A DNA stretch of 64,000 nucleotides. Source: Puniceicoccales bacterium. Its GTDB lineage: Bacteria > Verrucomicrobiota > Verrucomicrobiia > Opitutales > UBA9783. Location of the stretch: assembly GCA_031258545.1 (NCBI GenBank), contig JAIRMU010000008.1, forward strand, positions 1 through 64,000, given 5' to 3'. This document shows positions 1 to 9,320 of the stretch, piece by piece (position 1 is the first letter of the stretch; every line of letters starts with the position of its first letter). The position numbers and the translations under genes are program-made. Under the pieces are notes generated by a model. That model was given only the letters and a program-made list of their open reading frames with translations. It ran no database searches and was not told the DNA's origin.

Positions 1-1
1 T

Positions 2-57
2 GAGGTCTTGAGGTCTTGAGGTCTTGAGGTCTTGAGGTCTTGAGGTCTTGAGGTCTT
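2..57. repeat. 8-bp tandem repeat array, at least 7 units
   Basis: Seven perfect head-to-tail copies of GAGGTCTT run to position 57 and continue past the left edge of the window (one more matching base is visible). The same array with four copies occurs at 18424-18455, followed by the same flank (CACAGTTA). Because eight is not a multiple of three, copy-number change would shift any reading frame passing through. On the minus strand the array lies just downstream of a promoter at 70-99, so it would be in the 5' part of a transcript leaving the window to the left. Confidence 0.95.
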
Positions 58-800
58 CACAGTTATGCTATTCTATCTTTCTCTACCTACCCCTGTCAAG
101 GGTTTTATAAGGTTTTTCGGAAGGTTTTTTGAAACGTTCGGGCGTTCGATGCAATGATCCAGACGGGGTTGTCGCGATATCCCTGTGTTCATTGATTAAT
201 CCCCATTGAGTCACACAGCCCACAGGCAATGTTTTCAAAGGTTCTGGTATCCCCATTTAACGACTCGAAATCGTTCATTTTAGGGCAAGGCCGAGTTTAG
301 GGGCCTGGACTGGTAGTGGCAAAGTGGATGCGGCCCATCTATTAAAATTGCCTGAAGGATGAAAACTTAAAGCATGCGCCAGGGGATAGGTTTTATGACA
401 CTACGGTATTGTAGCCCTCTGTTAAAGTTGTTGCATCGCCCCATTGTACTCACAATCCCATTCCGCCCTAGGTCGGTTTTCGTTTTGGATTCAAACGTAT
501 GATCGTAAAATCACATGGGATTGAAGCGCAAGTTACATAGGATGGTGGGGCTGAACACGGCAAGACTGGACAAGGGTTAACGCGATATCCCTGTGTTCAT
601 TGATTGATCTTCATTGAGCCATACAACTCACAGGCAAAGTTTTCAAACGTTCTGGTATACCCATTTACGACCCGAGAATTGCTCATCTTATGGCAAGGCC
701 GAGTCCATGGGGTCCTGGATTGGTATGTGGTAAAGTTGGCGTAACACACCCACTTCCTGCAGGGCTGGATATGACACGTGCATACCTCATACATAATTCC
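58..800. repeat. copy A of a diverged non-coding repeat family
   Basis: No credible gene is seen between the left edge and clpX. The stretch is related to 18456-19400: shared blocks include TGTCAAGGGTTTTATAAGG, the segment around the phrase CTTCCT-(G/A)-(C/A)AGGGC, and GTTAAAGTT followed by CATCGCCC. Copy A also contains an internal duplication of about 150 bp (about 173-330 against 581-740) at roughly 80 percent identity by eye. Short open frames here are not conserved between copies, so I do not call them genes. Function is unknown; a decayed mobile element or a long regulatory region are both possible. Confidence 0.7.
70..99 (-). promoter_or_regulatory. sigma-70-type promoter reading leftward into the 8-bp array
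   Basis: On the minus strand a perfect -35 box TTGACA (94-99) is followed after 18 bases by TAGAAT (70-75). The second copy of this repeat, at 18468-18497, keeps TTGACA-N18-TACAAT at the same distance from the 8-bp array. An AT-rich stretch directly upstream of -35 is also conserved in both copies. Conservation of both hexamers and of their spacing, while the flanks have drifted, supports a functional promoter. Its target gene lies beyond the window edge. Confidence 0.65.
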
Positions 801-855
801 TCGAAGGATGTCAAAGTATAACGTAAGTCTTTAACTTTCATATTGGCTGGCGACG

Positions 856-2190
856 CTATTGAAAAATTGGCTTTATGCCCTGCGTAATGACCTGGGTATT
901 AATGATAATTTTTTTAATTTCCGGACGTTGGGAAACGATAAAAAATGCATCCAGCATAATGGTTTCAACGATGGATCGCAGGGCCCTGGCACCTGTTTTA
1001 AAAGTTAAAGCCTTTTCCACAATGGCATCGATTGCTTCGGGCTCTACGGTTAATTGCACGCCTTCCATGGCAAACAGCTTTTCATACTGCAGCAGCAATG
1101 CATTTTGCGTGCCCGTTAAAATAAATTTTAGATCCTCTTGACCGAGTTCTTTTAGGGCCGAAACAATGGGTAAACGGCCTGCGAATTCCGGAATCAAACC
1201 AAATTTAATTAAATCTTCCGGCTGTGCCTGTTGCCGAAGTAGATCGTCGTCTTTTTGGGAATGTGCGCCAAAATTCCGTTTATCAAACCCAAGCATTTTG
1301 TGGCCAACTCGGTCGGCAATGATCTTATCCAATCCGACGAAAGCACCTCCGCAAATAAATAAAATGTGGGTTGTATCGATCCGAATGTACTCTTGTTCGG
1401 GATGCTTTCGACCCCCCTTGGGAGGGACATTGCATTCGGTGCCTTCCAAAATTTTTAACAAAGCCTGCTGAACACCTTCTCCCGACACGTCTCTTGAAAT
1501 GGACACATTTTCCGTTTTACGACTAATTTTATCTATTTCATCCACATAAATGATCCCCATTTGGGTTTTTTCGACGTTATAATCAGCCGCTTGTAGCAGT
1601 CGTAGAATAATGTTTTCAACATCCTCGCCAACGTACCCCGCTTCCGTCAGCGTCGTTGCATCGGCAATGGCAAAGGGGACATCCAATACCTTCGCCAAAG
1701 TACGTGCCAACAATGTCTTGCCACTTCCCGTAGGGCCAATCAGCAAAATGTTACTTTTTTCAACCTCCACCCGCTTCAAATGTTCCGGTAATTCCTGAGC
1801 ACGGGTAAAATGTGCATTATGCTGGATAACATCGATGTCTTTTTCAAAAATCAAACGCTTATAGTGATTGTAGACGGCAACCGACAAAACTTTCTTTGCA
1901 TCTTCTTGTCCCACCACGCAAGCATCCAAGGTAGCTTTTATTTCTTGCGGTGTAGCAATTTTTAAATGCAACGGCTCCGTTGGTCCCGCCTTGCCTTGCT
2001 CCTGAAAAGCGTTTGCCCCAACCGGATGTTTTTCCAAATTATCTCCCTGTTCTTTTAGCAGCAAAGAATGGCAAATGGCAACACAGCTCGAGCAAATTCC
2101 AAAATTGCCGTCGGGACTTGTAATTAACTTCTTAACTTGATTCGCATGACGACCACAAAAAGAACAAAATGGTGATCCTGCCCGGGACAT
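856..2190 (-). CDS. clpX: ClpX, ATP-binding unfoldase subunit of the Clp protease
   Basis: ClpX recognises tagged or unstructured cytosolic proteins, unfolds them with ATP and feeds them to ClpP. The 444-residue product has the usual layout: an N-terminal four-cysteine zinc-binding domain (C9, C12, C33, C36), Walker A GPTGSGKT at 152-159, the GYVG pore loop at 185-188, Walker B with VDEID at about 216-220, and the sensor-2 GARALR near the C-terminus. Length is normal for the family. The gene starts five bases after the clpP stop, so it is the last gene of a doxX-tig-clpP-clpX unit. Confidence 0.97.
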   Translation of the reverse strand: MSRAGSPFCSFCGRHANQVKKLITSPDGNFGICSSCVAICHSLLLKEQGDNLEKHPVGANAFQEQGKAGPTEPLHLKIATPQEIKATLDACVVGQEDAKKVLSVAVYNHYKRLIFEKDIDVIQHNAHFTRAQELPEHLKRVEVEKSNILLIGPTGSGKTLLARTLAKVLDVPFAIADATTLTEAGYVGEDVENIILRLLQAADYNVEKTQMGIIYVDEIDKISRKTENVSISRDVSGEGVQQALLKILEGTECNVPPKGGRKHPEQEYIRIDTTHILFICGGAFVGLDKIIADRVGHKMLGFDKRNFGAHSQKDDDLLRQQAQPEDLIKFGLIPEFAGRLPIVSALKELGQEDLKFILTGTQNALLLQYEKLFAMEGVQLTVEPEAIDAIVEKALTFKTGARALRSIVETIMLDAFFIVSQRPEIKKIIINTQVITQGIKPIFQ

Positions 2191-2195
2191 AAAAC

Positions 2196-2834
2196 TTACT
2201 TCTGGGATGCCGAATGCTTTGTGGGATCACTCGTAATCACATGATCCACCAATCCATATGCTTTTGCTTCTTCAGCCGCCAAATAAAAGTCACGATCCGA
2301 ATCTTTTTCAATTTGTTCCATGGTTTGCTGACTATGTTTTGCCAAAATTTCGTTGATCGTCGAACGCCAGCGCAAAATTTCCTTGGCCGCAATTGAAATA
2401 TCCGAAGTTTGTCCCGTGGCCCCCCCCGTGGGTTGATGTATCATAACGCGACTGTGCGGCAAAGCATAACGTTTCCCTTTGGCGCCAGATGCCAATAAAA
2501 CGGTTGCCATGCTCGCCGCTTGCCCGACGCAGTAGGTGACCACATCGCAATGCAAAAAATTCATGGTATCATAGATGGCCATGCCGGATGTCACAACACC
2601 TCCCGGACAATTAATGTAAACGTGCACATCCTTCTTTGGATCTTCCATCTGCAAAAACAGCATCTGTGCAATCACGGCGTTGGCCACAAAATCATCAATG
2701 GGCGTACCAATAAAAATAATGCGATCTTTGAGCAAACGACTGTAGATATCCCACGCTTTTTCACCGCGCCCATCGCGTTCGTAAACGTAAGGTAATGGTA
2801 AATAATTCACATTAGTCCTCTTTCTTTTCGACAT
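2196..2834 (-). CDS. clpP: ClpP, proteolytic subunit of the Clp protease
   Basis: ClpP forms the barrel-shaped serine peptidase that degrades substrates delivered by ClpX. The catalytic triad is visible: Ser108 in GQAASMA, His133 in MIHQP and Asp182 in [10 protein letters not shown]. The 212-residue length is normal. The ATG at 2834 overlaps the 3' end of the trigger factor gene by 23 bases and no other start lies ahead of the conserved core, so the overlap is probably real. The order tig-clpP-clpX is the classic bacterial arrangement. Confidence 0.97.
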   Translation of the reverse strand: MSKRKRTNVNYLPLPYVYERDGRGEKAWDIYSRLLKDRIIFIGTPIDDFVANAVIAQMLFLQMEDPKKDVHVYINCPGGVVTSGMAIYDTMNFLHCDVVTYCVGQAASMATVLLASGAKGKRYALPHSRVMIHQPTGGATGQTSDISIAAKEILRWRSTINEILAKHSQQTMEQIEKDSDRDFYLAAEEAKAYGLVDHVITSDPTKHSASQK

Positions 2835-4137
2835 TTTTTTGTTTGTTTTCCAAATAACAAAACAACCAATTTATCAGCTTTGCCTGCATTGACTTTTGCT
2901 GAATTTCTTGACGTAGGGGCGAATTTTTTTGTACCATCTGCAGCATTTTTTGAGCTGAAATCTGCCGTTGCATGGCCTCTTGAATCAGCACAGGTTCAAT
3001 ATCTTTGCCTTCCAGTTGAAGCTTTTCTTGAGCGGCAATTTTTTCGAAGCACAGGTTCAACTTAACGCGATCTTCGGCGATGGATTGCGCCTTTTGTATG
3101 ACCTTCTCCTTCTGCTCCTCCAATAAATCGTTTTTAACACCGTGAGTGGCAAATAAATTCACCATTTCCTGCAAAACTTTTTCGGACTCACGTTTAACCC
3201 ACGAGGGTGGCAAATCACACGTAACACTTTGAATTAAAAACTCTGAAATCCGTTGCTTTTGCTGTCCGGCATACGCTTGTCGTTTACGTTCCATCAAAGT
3301 CTTACGGGCAAAATCATTCAATTCATTTAAATTTTTGACCTGGTAGTTTTTGAAAAAAGCCTCATCCATGGCAGGCATTTTAACTTCACGTACCTCCTGC
3401 ATTTCAACCGTATAATATCCTTCTTTCCCGCGCAACGCATGAACGGCAAAATTTTCCGGGAATAGCACCTTAATATCCTTCTTGTCACCCGCTTTCATGC
3501 CAACGATGCCGTTAATTATTTCCGGAATACCCACCGCCACACCGCTGCCAACTTCTTCCCAAGTTGATTTCTGCTTGCGCCATGCATGAGGCACATCTTT
3601 AAAATTGTCCACAGGTTCGCCGTCGCAGATGCCTTCGTACGCAATTTTCACGTAGTCTCGCATATTGGCTTCACGATGGACCACTTCGTAAGTTGCCTGT
3701 TGTTTTTGTAAATGTGCAATAAAATCTCGAATTTCTTCGTCCTTGATTTGTATGTTCTCCTCTTCAAGCAAAAAATTCTTATAATCGGGGAGCGTAATTT
3801 CAGGAATGACCTCCACTTCCAACGAAACCGTCTGTTGACCGTCCACGGCATCTTCAAAATCCGTTTTCACAAGAGAAGCAATCTCCAATTTTTCAGTACT
3901 TTTCAAATATTCAACAACTTCACCCAGCAATGACTGCTTAACTTCATCGGCAATAATGTCCGCATAACGTCTATTTAAAATATCCAATGGGACTTTCCCT
4001 TTACGAAAACCCGGCATGACCGCACTTGCTTGCACCTTCTTTAAAACGTTTTGTTTGAATTTCAAACACGTTGCCGCATCCAGCGTTGCCACCACCTTTT
4101 TGAGGACCGAATGCATAGGTTCAATGATTACTTTCAT
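2812..4137 (-). CDS. tig: trigger factor, ribosome-associated chaperone
   Basis: Trigger factor binds the ribosomal exit tunnel and shields nascent chains; it also carries a prolyl-isomerase domain. The ribosome-binding signature GFRKGKVP lies near residue 45, followed by an FKBP-type domain at about 150-245 and a long helical C-terminal region rich in Lys, Gln and Glu. I take the start at 4137 (MKVIIEP), which has a GGGGAGA ribosome-binding site a few bases upstream; the longer open frame to 4182 adds residues not seen in the family. The 441-residue length is standard. Confidence 0.95.
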   Translation of the reverse strand: MKVIIEPMHSVLKKVVATLDAATCLKFKQNVLKKVQASAVMPGFRKGKVPLDILNRRYADIIADEVKQSLLGEVVEYLKSTEKLEIASLVKTDFEDAVDGQQTVSLEVEVIPEITLPDYKNFLLEEENIQIKDEEIRDFIAHLQKQQATYEVVHREANMRDYVKIAYEGICDGEPVDNFKDVPHAWRKQKSTWEEVGSGVAVGIPEIINGIVGMKAGDKKDIKVLFPENFAVHALRGKEGYYTVEMQEVREVKMPAMDEAFFKNYQVKNLNELNDFARKTLMERKRQAYAGQQKQRISEFLIQSVTCDLPPSWVKRESEKVLQEMVNLFATHGVKNDLLEEQKEKVIQKAQSIAEDRVKLNLCFEKIAAQEKLQLEGKDIEPVLIQEAMQRQISAQKMLQMVQKNSPLRQEIQQKSMQAKLINWLFCYLENKQKNVEKKED

Positions 4138-4150
4138 ACGTCTCCCCGCA

Positions 4151-4564
4151 CTATTTGATACTAAACTTACCGGCTCCCACAAAGGAAAAAACTAAGCCTA
4201 AAACGGTCAAACACACCAGAGGCGATAGAGGGGGTAAAAAAAACAATTTCCAGGACAATTTTCCCCACATGCCTATGAGACCTACAATAAATAAAACTAG
4301 AGTTGCCAGCCTAAAATAGAACCCTAAAATGATAAACAACCCTGTCCAAATAAATGTAAAAGCGGCCACAACACCCCAAAATAGTTCAGAAAATGGAAAA
4401 TGCAATTGGATGACAGGATGTCCTAAACGTTTCAACATCCCACCGTCCATAAAGCAACAAATACTGTACACGATTAAATGACTTCCCCAGAAAAAGCGGA
4501 ATAAAAGTAATCCAAAATTTTCTTTTTGTAACCCACTCTCTAAATGCTTTAACCAGGGAATCAT
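4151..4564 (-). CDS. DoxX-family inner-membrane protein
   Basis: The 137-residue product is strongly hydrophobic with about four membrane spans. It ends in GAGKFSIK, which matches the G-x-G-(K/R)-(Y/F)-S-(I/L)-D type ending common in DoxX-like proteins. Members are linked to respiratory or redox functions in the membrane, but their exact reaction is poorly defined. It lies 13 bases upstream of tig on the same strand and may be the first gene of that transcript. The family call rests on hydrophobic pattern and the C-terminal motif. Confidence 0.7.
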   Translation of the reverse strand: MIPWLKHLESGLQKENFGLLLFRFFWGSHLIVYSICCFMDGGMLKRLGHPVIQLHFPFSELFWGVVAAFTFIWTGLFIILGFYFRLATLVLFIVGLIGMWGKLSWKLFFLPPLSPLVCLTVLGLVFSFVGAGKFSIK

Positions 4565-4581
4565 TTTAACCTTTATAGGTA

Positions 4582-4875
4582 CTATTTATCGCTCACAGTG
4601 CCCTTAGCACCCTTTTTTTTCAAGTAAGCTTCATACTGTTCTGAGAAATTTTTTTCAACCTTTTTTAACCCACGTACCACTTGTGGATTTTGCGGATCCG
4701 TATCGTCTACAAAAGACTCTACGTAATAAAGATCTTTACCATTACCGGTATTCAAAACAAACACTACCTCTTTACCGTCATTATCTACCTTCGCTTTTCC
4801 AAAAGCAAACTCAGCCTGTAACTGGGCTGAAAAAAGAGCGACCACGGCCACTCCGAATACATACATTTTTTTCAT
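4582..4875 (-). CDS. small exported protein, copy 1 of a duplicated pair
   Basis: The product has a cleavable signal peptide (MKKMYVFGVAVVALFSAQLQA) and a mature part of about 75 residues that I do not recognise. I use the ATG at 4875, which gives a normal signal peptide; an ATG four codons earlier is possible. It is about 80 percent identical to the product of 5391-5681, and the two genes arose by tandem duplication of a segment that also copied the end of the neighbouring regulator gene. The mature region is mostly polar, with a DDTDPQNPQVVRGLKKVE core conserved in both copies, and ends in a Lys-rich tail. Location is probably periplasmic. Confidence 0.75.
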   Translation of the reverse strand: MKKMYVFGVAVVALFSAQLQAEFAFGKAKVDNDGKEVVFVLNTGNGKDLYYVESFVDDTDPQNPQVVRGLKKVEKNFSEQYEAYLKKKGAKGTVSDK

Positions 4876-5135
4876 AATAAACAACATGTTAACATTGTAT
4901 TAACTGCAAACAGATAAAGTTTTGTACGACAGTAAAAACACGTCAAGCCAAATATCTATATTATCTACACGTAAAAATTTACATACATCCTAGAAACAAT
5001 CTAAGAGTTATCCGGTTTGACTACGTAGTATAAAATAATCCTCATTATTTTTTTCATTATAAACATCATTGCACCTACAAAGTTAATGCTTAATGGACCA
5101 TGCAAACATAGACGCGCAATTTTAGGTTACCTTAC

Positions 5136-5380
5136 CTATAGTTTCTCTAATTTTTTATGCAGTGTAATTCGAGGTATTCCAAGCAATTGGGCCGATTTCA
5201 CTTTATCATCACCGCACTCCAATAGTGCATCCAAAATTAGCCGTTTTTCATTGTTTTTACAGCAAATGAACTCCCCAATACCCCTTTTCTTGCAAAAAAA
5301 CTTTCCTCCCACTTAAGACAATTCTATGAAAAACCCTAAATATGTCACAACGATGTTTTCCGTAAAATTTCTTAACTCTC
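5136..5380 (-). pseudogene. 3' fragment of the NtrC-type regulator gene left by duplication
   Basis: The minus strand encodes NNEKRLILDALLECG and SAQLLGIP...KLEKL then a stop, closely matching the C-terminal Fis-type helix-turn-helix of the intact regulator (NNEKQLISNALLQCG, AAQLLGMP). There is no start, no receiver or ATPase domain, and a frameshift just upstream of NNEK. It is a by-product of the tandem duplication at 4582-6135 and is unlikely to be translated. Confidence 0.85.
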
Positions 5381-5390
5381 TAATATGTTA

Positions 5391-5681
5391 TTAATCGTTA
5401 GAAATACTTTTGGCGCTCTTTTTTTCCAAGTAAGCTGCATACGCTTCCGAGAAATTTGTTTCGACTTTTTTTAACCCACGTACCACTTGTGGATTTTGCG
5501 GATCCGTATCATCTACAAAAGACTCCACATAATAGAGATCTTCACCATTACCGGTATTCAAAACAAACATTACCTCTTTACCATCATTGTCTACCTTCGC
5601 TTTCCCCAAAGCAAACTCAGCCTGTAATCGGGCTGAAAAAAGAGCAACCATCCCCATTCCAAATACACACACTTTTCTCAT
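5391..5681 (-). CDS. small exported protein, copy 2 of a duplicated pair
   Basis: This is the paralogue of 4582-4875, with signal peptide MRKVCVFGMGMVALFSARLQA and the same conserved core. The open frame extends to 5753, but the residues before MRKVCV do not look like a signal peptide and the DNA there aligns with the non-coding upstream part of copy 1, so I place the start at 5681. It lies downstream of the intact regulator gene, the ancestral order. Function is unknown; both copies remain open, which suggests both are used. Confidence 0.75.
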   Translation of the reverse strand: MRKVCVFGMGMVALFSARLQAEFALGKAKVDNDGKEVMFVLNTGNGEDLYYVESFVDDTDPQNPQVVRGLKKVETNFSEAYAAYLEKKSAKSISND

Positions 5682-5894
5682 AATAAACAACAACTTAATG
5701 TTATACTTAACTGCAAATAATGAAAGTTTTGTGCCACCATAAAAACACGTCAAGTTAAAATCTCTACATTATTTGCACACCTTTGGGGAACAGATTGTTA
5801 CATTTCCATAAAAATCATCCGTGTTTTGTTGCATTGCATCATCGCAAGCAAAATTAACGCTTAAATCATAACGTAATGTTCCATCAGGCCGTAC

Positions 5895-7217
5895 TTACAA
5901 TTTTTCTAACTTTCTGTACAACGTCCTTCGAGGCATTCCAAGCAATTGGGCTGCTTTCGTTTTATTCCCGCCGCACTGCAACAAGGCATTTGAAATCAGC
6001 TGTTTTTCGTTATTTTTTACAGAAAGTGGATTGTCGCTTGTTTCTTTTCTTGCAAAAAACTTTTCTCCCAACTGAGACAAATCCACGGGAGATCCCCGAT
6101 ACATTACAATGATATTCTCTGCAAAATTTCTCAATTCTCTCACATTCCCAGGCCAATTGTACTGCAACAAGACTTTTTGTACATTGGCGGGAATGGTGGG
6201 TACTTTGACTCCATTTTCTTCGCCGAATAAGGTTAAATAATGCTGCAGTAGCATCAGAATATCTTCCGGGCGTTCACGCAGTGCAGGCAGGTGAACTTCT
6301 ATAACGTTGAGACGATAGTACAAATCTTCTCTGAAATGCCCCAATTTAACCTCTTCTCGCAGCGTTCTATGCGTGGCACAAATCAATCGCACATCCAGAT
6401 GCGTGGGATGTACTCCGCCCACACGCTCCACTGTTCTGGTCTCCAAAAAACGCAACAATTTTACCTGGACACTGGCATCAATTTCACCAATTTCATCCAG
6501 AAATAAAGTACCATGATCGGCGCATTCAAAACGTCCCACGTGCTGCTTAATGGCCCCCGTAAAGGCACCTTTCTCGTGACCAAACAATTCCGATTCCAAT
6601 AAATTTGCAGGTAAAGCCGCACAATGAACGGGAATAAATGGTTTTTGAGATCGCGTACTCTGCCGATGTATCAAATGTGCAATCAATTCCTTTCCCGTGC
6701 CCGTCTCGCCCGTAATTAAAATATTGGCACGCGAAGGCGCAACCACCGCCACTTTGTTTAAAACGTTTTGAAACGTATCCGAATTGCCCAAAATACCTTC
6801 CGGGTGGTAACGATCCGATAGTTTTTTGTGCAAATCACGATTTTCTTCACGCAAATTACGATCATCCAACGCGCGTTGAACAATCATTTCCAATTTTTCC
6901 AAATGAATGGGTTTACTTAAAAAGTCGTAGGCACCTCGCTTCATGGCTTCGACGGCCGTTTCAATATTGCCGTAGGCGGTCATCATGATGCAAATGGGTT
7001 TGTTGGCCAATGCCAGCGCTTTGTCAATGACACACATCCCGCTTTTTTGGCCCATGCGCAGGTCAGTAATGATAACGTCAAATATGTGCGTGTCCATCAG
7101 TTTGAAAGCTTCTTCGGGCCCATTTGCCGTGTACACGTCAAATTTACTTGAAAAAGTTAACTTTAACCCTTCGCGCGTGTTCTTTTCGTCATCCACAACA
7201 AGTAATGTTCCTTGCAT
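5895..7217 (-). CDS. sigma-54-dependent response regulator, NtrC type
   Basis: The 440-residue product has a receiver domain (phospho-acceptor Asp52 in IITDLRM), an AAA+ ATPase with Walker A GETGTGKE at 170-177 and the sigma-54 contact loop GAFTGA at 217-222, and a C-terminal Fis-type helix-turn-helix. Such proteins activate transcription from sigma-54 promoters after phosphorylation by a histidine kinase. No kinase gene adjoins it. The ATG at 7217 begins directly at the receiver domain (MQGTLLVVDD); the open frame to 7301 runs into plsC. It sits three bases after plsC, so the two are probably cotranscribed. Confidence 0.92.
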   Translation of the reverse strand: MQGTLLVVDDEKNTREGLKLTFSSKFDVYTANGPEEAFKLMDTHIFDVIITDLRMGQKSGMCVIDKALALANKPICIMMTAYGNIETAVEAMKRGAYDFLSKPIHLEKLEMIVQRALDDRNLREENRDLHKKLSDRYHPEGILGNSDTFQNVLNKVAVVAPSRANILITGETGTGKELIAHLIHRQSTRSQKPFIPVHCAALPANLLESELFGHEKGAFTGAIKQHVGRFECADHGTLFLDEIGEIDASVQVKLLRFLETRTVERVGGVHPTHLDVRLICATHRTLREEVKLGHFREDLYYRLNVIEVHLPALRERPEDILMLLQHYLTLFGEENGVKVPTIPANVQKVLLQYNWPGNVRELRNFAENIIVMYRGSPVDLSQLGEKFFARKETSDNPLSVKNNEKQLISNALLQCGGNKTKAAQLLGMPRRTLYRKLEKL

Positions 7218-7219
7218 AA

Positions 7220-7855
7220 CTACCTTTGGGGTTGAATTTGACAGATGGCCTGCATCACGCGATCGCTGATTGCCTGAAGCGGATCTTTTTCGGAACGACA
7301 CGCTGTAAAATCGGATGGATACAGTGTTTTGCCATACACAATCGAAAGCCTAGGTTTAAGATTTAAAAAACACTTGCCTTTGGGCAAGGCCTCAAAAGTA
7401 CCAAAAATCCGAACCGGGACCACGGGTACCGACGAACGTTCTATGAACAACCCTATTCCCTTTTTTGCCCTCTGGGGAATACCCGTCACGGAACGCGTTC
7501 CCTCCGGAAACATGAGAATAGGGTAACCTGCGGACAAAATGTTTAATATCCGCCTAATGGATTGGACATCATTGCCCCTTTCACGGTCTACGGCTATCAT
7601 ATTGAGTCGTCTAAAAAACCAACCCCTACCTTTTTTAAACAAAGTACTGCGCGCAAATGAAAATATGGGTTGGCGGCAACAATGGAGGGCGATAATGGGT
7701 GGATCCAAATAACTTACATGATTACCTGCCAAAATGAAAGCCCCATTTGCAGGAATATTGTCTTCACCATAAATTTTTCCCCGATAGAGTACTTTAAAGA
7801 TAAACTTATAAAATAACCTTACACAACGGTAGGAAAAAGAAAGATTTGCCTTCAT
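7220..7855 (-). CDS. plsC: 1-acyl-glycerol-3-phosphate acyltransferase (PlsC family)
   Basis: PlsC-type enzymes add the second acyl chain to lysophosphatidate at the inner membrane in phospholipid synthesis. The product has the catalytic H-x4-D motif (H46 and D51 in NHVSYLD) and the substrate-binding FPEGT at about 116-120. I use the ATG at 7855 (MKANLSF), giving 211 residues, a normal length; the open frame extends 14 codons further. The start is 47 bases from the divergent dCMP deaminase gene, so the two share a short promoter region. Confidence 0.88.
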   Translation of the reverse strand: MKANLSFSYRCVRLFYKFIFKVLYRGKIYGEDNIPANGAFILAGNHVSYLDPPIIALHCCRQPIFSFARSTLFKKGRGWFFRRLNMIAVDRERGNDVQSIRRILNILSAGYPILMFPEGTRSVTGIPQRAKKGIGLFIERSSVPVVPVRIFGTFEALPKGKCFLNLKPRLSIVYGKTLYPSDFTACRSEKDPLQAISDRVMQAICQIQPQR

Positions 7856-7902
7856 AATACATTTTATATATGACCCATTAGCATAAAACAAAAGCACAAA
7901 AA

Positions 7903-8376
7903 ATGTTGGAAGATCAAAAATGGTTCACTTTATTGCAAAAAACGATCGAATCGTTGGACGGACGCCCCTCTTGGAATGTTTACTTCATGTCCATTGCACT
8001 TTTAATGGCCGCACGTTCCAGTTGTACAAGGCTCAAAGTAGGGTGTATCCTTGTTTCCGGAAAAGGCAATAAAAACCGAATTATTGCTGCGGGTTACAAC
8101 GGTTTTTTGGCAGGATTGCCGCACACTTCAAAAATGCGTGACGGTCACGAACAAGCAACCGTTCATGCAGAACAAAATGCCATTGCCGATGCCGCACGAC
8201 GTGGGGTCAGTATACAAAATTCAATTGTTTACATCACTCATTATCCATGCATCAATTGTGCAAAAATATTGTTGGCATCAGGCATTCAACATTGTTATTA
8301 TCATACCAATTATAATAACGATTCTCTTGTGGAGGAACTCTTTAACGAAGCACATGTTCCTTTACAGCAGTTATAG
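7903..8376 (+). CDS. deoxycytidylate (dCMP) deaminase family protein
   Basis: The 157-residue protein has the zinc-dependent deaminase signature: HAEQNAI with zinc ligand H88 and proton shuttle E90, and P-C116-INC119. Sequence and length match dCMP deaminases of the ComEB type, which make dUMP for thymidylate synthesis. It is divergent from plsC and five bases upstream of yqgE, so the two plus-strand genes likely form a pair. A deaminase for a related nucleotide cannot be excluded. Confidence 0.87.
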   Translation: MLEDQKWFTLLQKTIESLDGRPSWNVYFMSIALLMAARSSCTRLKVGCILVSGKGNKNRIIAAGYNGFLAGLPHTSKMRDGHEQATVHAEQNAIADAARRGVSIQNSIVYITHYPCINCAKILLASGIQHCYYHTNYNNDSLVEELFNEAHVPLQQL

Positions 8377-8381
8377 AATGT

Positions 8382-8936
8382 ATGCCACTGACAACACACA
8401 ATTTTGCCGGATTAGTCCTGTTATCAAATCCTCAGTATACGCAGGACGGAGAGTTTTTGCAAAGCGTTATTGCCATCATCCAACATCAACCCGATAGAGG
8501 ATCTATGGGCCTTATGCTCAATCGCCCTCTAAGGCTTACGCTCAATGATTTTGACGAGCAACAGTGGGAAGGCTTTGATTCCGTACCTGTTTTCAAAGGA
8601 GGCCCCGTTGAACAAAAACGTCTCATTGTAACGGCCGTCGAATGGGGCCCCAAAAGTCACTTTTTGAAATGGTATCTGGGACTACAAACGCAACAAATTT
8701 CTCACCTACTATCCAAAAAGAATGCCCTTGCATTGCGTGCCTATTGCGGTTATGTGGGTTGGGCGCAAGGGCAATTGGAGGAGGAAATGCAGAAAAAATT
8801 TTGGCTCCCCGTTCCCATGCATCCCAAAGAAGTCTTTGCTTCTAAAAATACGCAATTGTGGCACAAGCTGATGTTTCTCTTTCATCCAACCAATATCCTT
8901 TTCAATCAACTATCCATCAATCCCTCCATGAATTGA
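8382..8936 (+). CDS. YqgE/AlgH family protein (UPF0301)
   Basis: The 184-residue product carries the family core: QDGEFLQSVIAIIQH then GSMGLMLNRPL, and a later GYVGWAQGQLEEE. The biochemical role of this family is not settled. The start ATG at 8382 is five bases after the deaminase stop. The gene is followed by more than a kilobase of eroded DNA. Confidence 0.88.
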   Translation: MPLTTHNFAGLVLLSNPQYTQDGEFLQSVIAIIQHQPDRGSMGLMLNRPLRLTLNDFDEQQWEGFDSVPVFKGGPVEQKRLIVTAVEWGPKSHFLKWYLGLQTQQISHLLSKKNALALRAYCGYVGWAQGQLEEEMQKKFWLPVPMHPKEVFASKNTQLWHKLMFLFHPTNILFNQLSINPSMN

Positions 8937-9044
8937 ATGGCAGTTGGGCCGTATGCCATCGACGTGTAGACGTTCGTAAAAGATGGGCCTGTGTAGCGAT
9001 GTTGCATAGCAGTGATAATATGTACCGTTCCTGCGCAGCCCTCG

Positions 9045-9320
9045 AATAATATAGAAACGCTGGGGCAGGAAACATATTACAAATCCGGATGCCAAACGCA
9101 CGGTTGAATATTATGGGTTAAAAAATTTCCAATTGGCTCCTAAAAAAACATCAACACACTTTTGCACGACAATTAGGTAAAAGTACGCGCGTTTACCGAC
9201 AAAATTCTCAATCAAGGAATCCAAGGACCTTATGGCCCCTTTAAATATCTCCTATGCATCGAGATCCGCTCTACAACGCACAAAGGTACATTTTGTTAGG
9301 TTTATAGATTCATATGTAGC
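9045..9320 (+). pseudogene. decayed fragment of a glucose-6-phosphate isomerase gene
   Basis: This stretch aligns without large gaps to about 10865-11090 inside the intact pgi gene 1.6 kb downstream; for example AATCCGGATG, TTTTGCACGACAATT and AAATATCTCCTATGCATCG occur in both. Stops and small indels interrupt every frame. Similarity fades after about 9270, with a possible remnant of the TTTATAGAT block near 9310. It is a relic of a second pgi copy or of a partial duplication. Confidence 0.85.

Larger units (their letters stand above)
4582..6135. repeat. tandem segmental duplication of about 0.75-0.8 kb
   Basis: Segment 4582-5380 matches 5391-6135. Each unit holds, in minus-strand order, the last part of the NtrC-type regulator gene and then the small exported-protein gene with its upstream region. 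Only the unit to the right retains the complete regulator. Matching blocks include the exported gene body, the upstream AAAAACACGTCAAG stretch and the Fis-type helix-turn-helix coding part. The junction is at about 5380-5391. Confidence 0.85.

Noticed and set aside
1-57. CRISPR-like repeat
   Set aside because: Units are contiguous 8-mers with no spacers, so it is a simple tandem repeat.
597-794. 65-residue minus-strand frame in the left repeat
   Set aside because: Not conserved in the related copies near 173-330 or 18560-18700, so unlikely to be coding.
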